Below the pieces are notes generated by a model. That model was given only the letters and a program-made list of their open reading frames with translations. It made no database searches and was not told where the DNA came from. 64,000 bases of DNA from Athalassotoga saccharophila. GTDB taxonomy: Bacteria > Thermotogota > Thermotogae > Mesoaciditogales > Mesoaciditogaceae. Shown in pieces: positions 58,139 through 64,000 of the stretch (position 1 is the stretch's first letter; each line of letters opens with the position of its first letter). Both the position numbers and the translations under genes were made by a program. The stretch covers positions 1,140,708-1,204,707 of the forward strand of contig NZ_AP019551.1 of assembly GCF_009936215.1 (NCBI RefSeq), given 5' to 3'.

Positions 58139-58852
58139 ATGGAATTTTCTTTCAACTTTTACAAAGAAGTTCTAAATAAACTAACTGAATTTTTAAAGCC
58201 TTCATTTTTTCAAGATTACTCAGAAAAGGGAAAACTCTTTCTAAGACATGATGTTGATATTTTTGCTGAAAATGTAATAAACATGGCAAAAATTGAAAAC
58301 AACTGCGGAATACATTCCACTTTTTTCTTTCAGCCTAACAATGATTTTTATAACATACTTTCATCAAAAACGGTAACAATAATCGATGAATTGTCACAAA
58401 TGGGTCATCAAATAGGTCTCCATATCGATTCGCCATTTGAAGAATCTGTGGAAGATCTTCAATCAGCGATTGAGAGACTTTACGATTTTTATTCAAAATA
58501 TATACCTCTTACAAATGTCATTTCTTTTCACCATCCACCTCAAAAAGTCATGAATGGTTTTGAGACAGGACCTTTTATAAATGTGTATGGAGACAAATAT
58601 TTCAAACAGATAAGATATTTTTCTGATTCAAAAAGGAGAGAGTTTGCAGATCAATTGTTTTCAAGTTTTGATCAGGATAAAGAAAGGTCAATTCAACTTT
58701 TGACCCATCCTTTCTGGTGGGATCACTTCTCAATGAATTTATGGGAAGCATGGGAGCGTTTTCTCGATGTTAAAAAAGCAGGGTTTAAAGAATCATTGAA
58801 AGAGGGATTCGAACCTTACAGGAATTTTTTTGACGAAAGGTTTGGGAAATGA
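58139..58852 (+). CDS. NodB-like polysaccharide deacetylase family protein
   Basis: A 237-residue protein of the deacetylase TIM-barrel-like fold: LFLRHDVDIFAENVINMAKI holds the metal Asp pair, then IHSTFFFQPNND, MGHQIGLHIDSPFEES with the metal His, VISFHHPPQ and LLTHPFWW near the end. There is no signal peptide, so it acts in the cytoplasm, probably on a nucleotide-linked or lipid-linked sugar. The ATG at 58139 follows AAGAAGTGA. First gene of an AT-rich five-gene operon and 4 nt overlapping the next. Confidence 0.82.
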   Translation: MEFSFNFYKEVLNKLTEFLKPSFFQDYSEKGKLFLRHDVDIFAENVINMAKIENNCGIHSTFFFQPNNDFYNILSSKTVTIIDELSQMGHQIGLHIDSPFEESVEDLQSAIERLYDFYSKYIPLTNVISFHHPPQKVMNGFETGPFINVYGDKYFKQIRYFSDSKRREFADQLFSSFDQDKERSIQLLTHPFWWDHFSMNLWEAWERFLDVKKAGFKESLKEGFEPYRNFFDERFGK

Positions 58853-59856
58853 CAGAGAAGAAATTTACTTTCAATCTAATGAATTTGAAAAGCATAGAGG
58901 GATTACCAAACTTAAACTTTAAAGATATAGAAATATACAACGTTGCTCCTTTTAGTAATCCCCAAAATTGTTCTATGATCTTTTCTAAAAAGTGGATTTC
59001 AGACTCGTCATGGCAGGAAGAGGCCGAAAACAAACTTAAGACATTAAAAGGATGCCTTATAATTTTACCTGTGAATGCTAAGATTAAAAATAAAGAAATC
59101 GAATCGAACAATCAAATTTTGTTGACCGAAAATCCAAGAAAAATTTACGCTATCATACTTCAGTACATATTAGATCACCAGCAAACAGAAAACTTCAAAT
59201 ACACAAAAAGTGAATTAGAATCTGTCATATGCACGAATTCTATCATCGAAGATGGTACAAAAATAGAACCATTTGTTTTCATCGATCACGACGTGAAAAT
59301 AGGTAAAAATTGTCTTATAAGTGCAGGGGCTAAGATAGGACCTTACGTTTCAATTGGAAATAATACTACAATAAGAGAAAATTCAGTTATAGGGAATCCG
59401 GGCTTTGGAATAGAAAGGGATCCAGACGGAACCACTTACAGAATTCCACATCTCGGAGGAGTTAAAATAGGAGACAACGTAGAAATAGGGGCCTTAAGTG
59501 TTGTCGATGCCGGTACAATAGATCCGACCATAATTGAAGATTATGCCAAAATAGACGATCAAACTCATATATCACATAATTGTAAAATAGGAAAAGGTAC
59601 CTTGATAGCATCTGGTGCTACTTTAAGTGGTAGCGTTTCTGTAGGCAAAAATTGCTGGATAGGCCCAAATGTATCTATTGTAAATGGATTAAAAATAGAA
59701 GACGAAGCATGGATTACAATCGGATCTGTTGTCGTTGAAAATGTTAAAAAAGGTCAAAAGGTTACAGGCAATTTTGCCATAGATCATGATTTTTTCGTGA
59801 AACAATATGTGAAAACACTTATGGAAAAAAATAAAGATTCAAAAACTCGGGGGTGA
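58849..59856 (+). CDS. LpxD/NeuD-like left-handed beta-helix acyltransferase
   Basis: A 335-residue protein. The N-terminal 120 residues are an LpxD-like uridine-binding-type domain (KGCLIILPVNAKIKNKEIES), followed by about ten hexapeptide turns (SAGAKIGPYVSIGNNTTIRE, HISHNCKIGKGTLIASGATL, WIGPNVSIVNGLKIEDEAWI) and a C-terminal helix. The HISHN motif contains the catalytic His of LpxD-type enzymes. It likely transfers an acyl group from the ACP of this operon to an amino sugar. True lipid A synthesis is unlikely from a single gene. Confidence 0.85.
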   Translation: MTEKKFTFNLMNLKSIEGLPNLNFKDIEIYNVAPFSNPQNCSMIFSKKWISDSSWQEEAENKLKTLKGCLIILPVNAKIKNKEIESNNQILLTENPRKIYAIILQYILDHQQTENFKYTKSELESVICTNSIIEDGTKIEPFVFIDHDVKIGKNCLISAGAKIGPYVSIGNNTTIRENSVIGNPGFGIERDPDGTTYRIPHLGGVKIGDNVEIGALSVVDAGTIDPTIIEDYAKIDDQTHISHNCKIGKGTLIASGATLSGSVSVGKNCWIGPNVSIVNGLKIEDEAWITIGSVVVENVKKGQKVTGNFAIDHDFFVKQYVKTLMEKNKDSKTRG

Positions 59857-59861
59857 CTTTT

Positions 59862-61496
59862 ATGAAGATCGCTATTTTGTCAAACGTAAATGTTGACAGT
59901 ATGGGCGAAAAATTAAATGACCACTTTCAAGTATACACTCCGCCTGGATTTAACACATGGATAAATGAGATTTCTAACGATAATTCAGGTCTCAATCTTT
60001 TTGATCCGGATGTGGTATTTATTTTAATAGACGGGATAAGTTTATTCCCGGAAACAAGATTTGAAGATGCAATACCAATCATAGATGATCTTATGAGTTT
60101 TATAGGCAAGTATTCCGAAAAAAATTCAAAAAAGAGAATCATAATTTCAAATATAGATGTGAAAGACCCAAGATTAGTGCCATTCAAATATTATAAAGAT
60201 ACATCCCGCATTGAAAATGCCTGGGTTGAAAAAATAAAATCGTTAAACAGAGAAAATATATACATTTTTGATCTTCAAGGACTTATAAGAGACAACGGAA
60301 GAAACTCAATGTACAGTGATAAAGGATGGTATTTCGGCGGCATGAGATTTTCCATGAATGGAGAAAAGATAATCGTTTCTGAAGTCTCGAAGATATTTTT
60401 TGCCTTTAAAGGCGGACAGAAAAAGTGCATAGTGCTTGATCTCGATAACACGCTATGGGGCGGTATAATAGGCGAAGATGGGATAAATGGGATATCATTG
60501 AGTGATGTGAAAGAAGGATCCCAGTACAAAGATTTCCAAAAAAGATTGAAGGATTTGAAGAACATGGGAGTGCTTCTTGCGATAGCGTCCAAAAACAATT
60601 TCGATGATGCAATAGAGGTAATAAGAAACCATCCTCATATGGTTCTCAAAGAAGAAGATTTTGTATCGATGAAGATAAACTGGGATCCCAAATATGTCAA
60701 TATTCAAAAAATAGCGGAAGATTTGAATATAGGTCTGAATTCTATTGTTTTCATAGATGACGATAAATTTGAAAGAGAATCTGTTAAAACTCAATTGCCG
60801 GAAGTAGAAGTACCGGACTTTCCGCAGGATTCAACCATGTTAGCAAAATGGATAACGCAATTGCAAAAAGATTATTTCGAATTTATTGAGGTAACGGAAG
60901 AGGATCTTGAAAAAACAGAAATGTACAAATCTCAGGAAAAAAGAAAGACCCTTTTGGAGCAGAGCGCAAGTTTTGAAGATTACCTTTCCTCTCTTGAAAT
61001 GAAATTAAAAATATGGAATTTGAAAAAAGAAGATCTTCCAAGAGCCGCCCAACTTACTCAAAAGACAAATCAATTCAACGTTACGACAAAAAGATACACG
61101 GAATTTGACCTTGAAAAGATGATGGCAGATCCCAACTTCTCGGTGTACATAGGAAGTGTTGCAGACAAATTCGGAGACAATGGCAAGGTTGTGTTTCTTA
61201 TAGTTAAGAAAGACAAAGATATTGCCTACATTGATACATTCTTAATGAGTTGCAGGGTTATGGGAAGACATATAGAAGATCACGTCATGGATTTTGTCGA
61301 GGAAGAGATGAAAAAGCAAGGCATAAAAAAGATAAGGGCTTCTTACATCCCAACAAAGAAAAACATTTCTGTTAAAAATCTTTGGGATGATCTCGGGTAC
61401 AAAAGAATTTCTGAAGGTCAAAACGGTGAGGTATCTTATGAAATAGATCTTGAAAACAAACCCGAAAGAAAAGTATATTCACAACTGGTGATCTGA
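59862..61496 (+). CDS. FkbH-like HAD-IIIC phosphatase/glyceryltransferase
   Basis: A 544-residue three-part protein: an N-terminal SGNH-hydrolase-like domain (to about 170), a HAD domain with DLDNTLWGGIIGEDG (about 185) and later SIVFIDDDKFERE, and a C-terminal GNAT-like domain (DTFLMSCRVMGRHIEDHVMD). FkbH proteins take 1,3-bisphosphoglycerate, dephosphorylate it and load glyceryl on an ACP. The ACP gene lies two genes downstream. The start was taken at 59862 behind GGGGGTGA; a GTG three codons earlier overlaps that site. Confidence 0.88.
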   Translation: MKIAILSNVNVDSMGEKLNDHFQVYTPPGFNTWINEISNDNSGLNLFDPDVVFILIDGISLFPETRFEDAIPIIDDLMSFIGKYSEKNSKKRIIISNIDVKDPRLVPFKYYKDTSRIENAWVEKIKSLNRENIYIFDLQGLIRDNGRNSMYSDKGWYFGGMRFSMNGEKIIVSEVSKIFFAFKGGQKKCIVLDLDNTLWGGIIGEDGINGISLSDVKEGSQYKDFQKRLKDLKNMGVLLAIASKNNFDDAIEVIRNHPHMVLKEEDFVSMKINWDPKYVNIQKIAEDLNIGLNSIVFIDDDKFERESVKTQLPEVEVPDFPQDSTMLAKWITQLQKDYFEFIEVTEEDLEKTEMYKSQEKRKTLLEQSASFEDYLSSLEMKLKIWNLKKEDLPRAAQLTQKTNQFNVTTKRYTEFDLEKMMADPNFSVYIGSVADKFGDNGKVVFLIVKKDKDIAYIDTFLMSCRVMGRHIEDHVMDFVEEEMKKQGIKKIRASYIPTKKNISVKNLWDDLGYKRISEGQNGEVSYEIDLENKPERKVYSQLVI

Positions 61497-61895
61497 GTGA
61501 ATTTGAAAATTCATCATGTTGGATATGCCGTTGATTCCATAGAAGAAGGAATAAAAACATTTGAAGCACTTGGATTCAAAGTCGATTCGGATACATTCAA
61601 CGATGTCAAAAGAAAAGTTGAAATAGTCTTTATGTCAAAAGGCGAAATGAAAATAGAACTTGTAGCACCTTTAAGCGTTGACTCGCCTGTAAGTAAATTC
61701 TTATCTAAAAATGGACCATCTCCTTATCATATTTGTTACTCAACAGATGATATTTACAAAACTGTAGATAAACTCAAACAATTTAAATTCATACAAATTT
61801 CTGAGATTGAAGAAGCCTTGGCAATTTCAAATAAAAAAGTCGTTTTCATGTATTCAAAGCCGATTGGAATTTTAGAACTTGTAGAAGGAGCATAA
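61497..61895 (+). CDS. VOC-fold protein, methylmalonyl-CoA epimerase-like
   Basis: A 132-residue vicinal-oxygen-chelate protein: LKIHHVGYAVDSIEEGIKTF (metal His), KIELVAPLSVDSPVSKFL (metal Glu), GPSPYHICYSTDDI (metal His) and a final GILELVEG (metal Glu). True epimerases share these residues; in an FkbH/ACP operon it more likely acts on an acyl-ACP intermediate. It begins at GTG directly after the FkbH stop. Confidence 0.88.
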   Translation: MNLKIHHVGYAVDSIEEGIKTFEALGFKVDSDTFNDVKRKVEIVFMSKGEMKIELVAPLSVDSPVSKFLSKNGPSPYHICYSTDDIYKTVDKLKQFKFIQISEIEEALAISNKKVVFMYSKPIGILELVEGA

Positions 61896-61897
61896 AA

Positions 61898-62113
61898 ATG
61901 AAAAAAGAAGAGATAATAAATGTTATAAGCGAAGTCTTAAACAGAAAAGTGGATGAAAATACCAGTAAAGAAGAAATTCAGGAATGGGATTCCCTTAAGC
62001 ACTTACAAATTATAATGGAAATAGAAGAAAGATTTAACGTAGCAATCTCGATAAATGATCTTTCAAAAATAAACTCTGTTAAAGATATCTTGAATATTCT
62101 TAAAATCAGTTAG
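61898..62113 (+). CDS. Acyl carrier protein
   Basis: A 71-residue carrier with the 4'-phosphopantetheine serine in EEIQEWDSLKHLQIIMEIEE. The DSLKHL form, with Lys in place of the usual Val/Leu after the Ser-Leu pair, is typical of dedicated ACPs of FkbH and polysaccharide clusters rather than of fatty acid synthesis. It ends the operon, 2 nt after the VOC gene. Confidence 0.92.
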   Translation: MKKEEIINVISEVLNRKVDENTSKEEIQEWDSLKHLQIIMEIEERFNVAISINDLSKINSVKDILNILKIS

Positions 62114-62137
62114 CATTTCTAAGAATAGTCTTGTATT

Positions 62138-62521
62138 TTATTTTAAATTGGTCAGTTCTTTTAAAGCATTTATTATATTATCAAGCACAACATCACCAGA
62201 AAATCTCTTAGCAGTTTCTGCTATTTTTTCTGGTGTCTCGAATTTAAGTTTACCATCTATAACATCATTAACAATCTTTACAAACGCATTCATATCTCCT
62301 TCAGGATAAAGATAGCCATTTATATCTTTGATAACTATATCAGAAGGTCCTACTTCACAATCAGATGAAATAACAGGTATTCCCCTTTGGTTTGCCTCTG
62401 CTAATACCATTCCGAATCCTTCAAATCTTGATGTTAAAAGCAATGCAGTTACTCCTTCATCTAAATTCTCGTAAGGATCTTTTTTAAATCCCCTCCATTC
62501 TATTCTTTGAGATGAGTAAAT
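62138..62521 (-). pseudogene. C-terminal fragment of a GT4 glycosyltransferase
   Basis: A truncated gene. The readable frame on the minus strand begins at the edge of the IS element with RIEWRGFKKDPYENLDEG, then ALLLTSRFEGFGMVLAEANQ and GIPVISSDCEVGPSDIVIKD, the donor-binding EX7E region of family 4 glycosyltransferases, and ends with a helix. About 230 N-terminal residues are missing; a stop codon at 62522-62524 closes the frame at the junction. It converges on the ACP gene. It may once have served the neighbouring glycan cluster. Confidence 0.82.
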
Positions 62522-62524
62522 TCA

Positions 62525-63900
62525 ATTTTGAAACTTCTTGCTATTCCTCAATTCTTTTTTTGCCCTCACCCCACAACAACCTGTCATCAGGGTGTAAAAT
62601 TTTTTTGTCCCAAAAATTCTTTCAACCGAGGTGACAGGTATGTTGCGGAGCTCTTCAGATGTGTTTCTTTTCAAATTTCCTTCTTCAGACACTGTTTTTA
62701 ATCTCGTATTCTTTACTTTTCAGCAAATGAACTTTGACTCCATTTCTTCAGAACTCCTTCGGTCTTATTCTCCCATTCAAAATAAGAATCGTCCTTATGA
62801 CCCTTCTTCTTTGCTCAGACTCTTTTTCATCTTAAATCTTTTCAATTTGGAATATGACTTTTACAAATCGAAGCGCATTGATTCTGTCCTGCCTCGCAAT
62901 TACCTCTATCTTTGTGGTTTCTCAGATCAATTCCCCTGCTATACAACTTATTTTTATTTCAAGCAGCGCTTTGATTTCCCTGTCCTTTTCCAATACCTTA
63001 ACTTGTTTCTTGTACTCTTTCTTAACTCCATAATCTCTTCTTTCAAAGACGAAATCAATGATTCTGACGGCCTTGTTATTGCGGCCGATTCGAAACCTAT
63101 CGCCGCTTACGGCAATGTCCCCCTCGGACCCATTCATTCTTACAATAAAACTCTCAACGGCAAGTTTGGCTTCAAAGTCTTCTGGTTAGCGGTTGTTTAT
63201 CCTTTTTATTTTCCCTTCTACTTCTCTTTTGACAAAGCCTCTGCACATGATAACCCTATGCTTTTGAATTCGTTTAAGTATCTCAAATTACTTGACGTCA
63301 AAACTTCCAACATCTTTTTTACCGCTGACAAAGGCTTCGATTCACTCGAGACGTTTTACAAACTTATCTCTGCCGGCTTTATCCCTTTCATTAAAACAAA
63401 AAAGTTTCATCTCAAAGATCATTTCTATCTTCAAAACGTCAATATCTTCTGTAAAGTCTCAAATAAAAAATTATTGTCTGAAGGAAACGACTATTCAAAA
63501 CATCGCCACAAGTTCTTCTGTCACAACAGAACTGCTTTATGCCCTAAAAATTGTTCTGGTATCTTTTGGATGAAATACACACCTGAATTATCTCTTTTCA
63601 GACTTTCATTCCAGACCAACCCATCTTTTAAACAGTTCTACAACTTCAGACCGAGAATTGAAACTCTTAACTCTTCCCTCACAAGATGGTTTAATCTGAA
63701 AAATGTAATCTATTTCCCAAGCATCGGCGCTTACGATAGATTCAAATTGAAACTTATTTCAAAAACGATTAGCCATTATACTTTCGAATCTAACGTTTCT
63801 TTTCTTAAAAGGCTGAAAGGAGAAACTCATGACAGAAAACGTATTTGTTTAAATCCAAAATTTGCTTTTCAAAGATCCTGAACGTATTCAGACTCAATCT
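62525..63900 (+). mobile_element. IS4-like insertion sequence, limits approximate
   Basis: Begins near the point where the glycosyltransferase frame is lost and contains one transposase gene. I could not recognise terminal inverted repeats; the right end may be beyond 63900 or outside the window. The base composition is rich in T on the plus strand. Confidence 0.6.
62640..63881 (+). CDS. DDE transposase, IS4-like
   Basis: A 413-residue transposase with the catalytic triad in AADSKPIAAYGN (D), FFTADKGFDS (D) and FRPRIETLNSSL (E); the last fits the Y-(2)-R-(3)-E signature of IS4-type elements (YNFRPRIE). It is very rich in Phe and Tyr. The ATG at 62640 follows GAGGTGA; GTG at 62631 would overlap that site. 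The frame is complete, so the element may still be active. Confidence 0.88.
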   Translation: MLRSSSDVFLFKFPSSDTVFNLVFFTFQQMNFDSISSELLRSYSPIQNKNRPYDPSSLLRLFFILNLFNLEYDFYKSKRIDSVLPRNYLYLCGFSDQFPCYTTYFYFKQRFDFPVLFQYLNLFLVLFLNSIISSFKDEINDSDGLVIAADSKPIAAYGNVPLGPIHSYNKTLNGKFGFKVFWLAVVYPFYFPFYFSFDKASAHDNPMLLNSFKYLKLLDVKTSNIFFTADKGFDSLETFYKLISAGFIPFIKTKKFHLKDHFYLQNVNIFCKVSNKKLLSEGNDYSKHRHKFFCHNRTALCPKNCSGIFWMKYTPELSLFRLSFQTNPSFKQFYNFRPRIETLNSSLTRWFNLKNVIYFPSIGAYDRFKLKLISKTISHYTFESNVSFLKRLKGETHDRKRICLNPKFAFQRS

Positions 63901-64000
63901 CATCTGCAATGTCTGAATGCATCCTTCTGTATGATGCATTTTGATTCTGCAACTGTTCTTCTGTATCTTCCTCTGTTTTTAAAAGACCATGTATTGGGGT
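63882..64000. other. Window end after the transposase
   Basis: The last 119 bp have no supported gene. They may hold the right end of the insertion sequence and, further on, the missing part of the glycosyltransferase gene. Confidence 0.3.

Noticed and set aside
58849-59856. True LpxD of lipid A synthesis
   Set aside because: The HISHN motif fits, but no other lipid A gene is near, and the FkbH/ACP context points to glycan acylation.

Overview
The window looks like a piece of chromosome from an anaerobic, probably thermophilic bacterium of the Thermotogota, most likely a deep lineage near Mesoaciditoga or Athalassotoga. This is inferred from the Thermotoga-type one-cluster ferredoxin, the SpoVS and type IV pilus set in a non-spore-former context, amino-acid fermentation genes and a type I-B-like CRISPR repeat. 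No rRNA gene is present to confirm it. Genes are tightly packed, with many 1-35 bp overlaps, GGAGG-type ribosome sites and short intrinsic terminators.

Layout. 1-3.6 kb (minus): tdh-kbl-gcvT-gcvH, which turns threonine into glycine and then C1 units. 3.7-4.9 kb (plus): a four-gene cassette of DUF1659, DUF2922, a small hydrophobic protein and a sigma-factor-like protein. 5-6.3 kb (minus): ferredoxin and a PLP ornithine/lysine decarboxylase. 6.6-8.6 kb (plus): mgsA, a CCA-type nucleotidyltransferase and a pilin. 8.8-10.9 kb (minus): an ABC exporter. 11.0-19.3 kb (plus): a long compact run of folE2, amrS, two apbE paralogues around a Gx transporter, a NusG-II-like protein, maf, feoA, feoB and two small unknown genes, then tRNA-Cys. 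19.5-21 kb: three tandem 141-bp repeats, a CRISPR array without cas genes, and its probable leader. 21-25.4 kb: a frameshifted B12-radical SAM gene coupled to a subtilisin-like lipoprotein.

25.3-33.6 kb (mostly minus): alpha/beta hydrolase, tsaC, tRNA-Leu, -Pro and -Asn, spoVS, dppA, and a three-gene glycerol-3-phosphate dehydrogenase-like operon preceded by a terminator and the antiterminator gene glpP, then comF and memo. 33.6-40.5 kb (minus): type IV pilus genes pilC, pseudopilin, pilM, pilN, pilO, a PilP-position protein and pilQ. 40.6-41 kb: tRNA-Phe, -Asp, -Val and -Glu. 41.9-45.9 kb: a 1332-residue lipoprotein ending in a seven-bladed YVTN propeller. 46-57 kb (plus): udg4-hisS-kamD-kamE-binding protein-degenerate GGDEF protein, a VIT1-type metal transporter behind a Fur-box-like site, an aldo/keto reductase, a UbiA prenyltransferase and an NDH-2-type dehydrogenase, with wrbA convergent.

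57.4-64 kb is accessory: a 37-codon gene with its own promoter and terminator, a decayed degV pseudogene, an AT-rich surface-glycan modification operon (deacetylase, LpxD-like acyltransferase, FkbH-like enzyme, VOC protein, ACP), and a glycosyltransferase fragment ending beside an IS4-like element.

The least explained and most interesting parts are the DUF1659/DUF2922/sigma-like cassette, the flavinylation cassette with one apparently dead ApbE and a cysteine-free NusG-II protein, the GlpP-linked attenuator, and the repeat family that abuts the CRISPR array.
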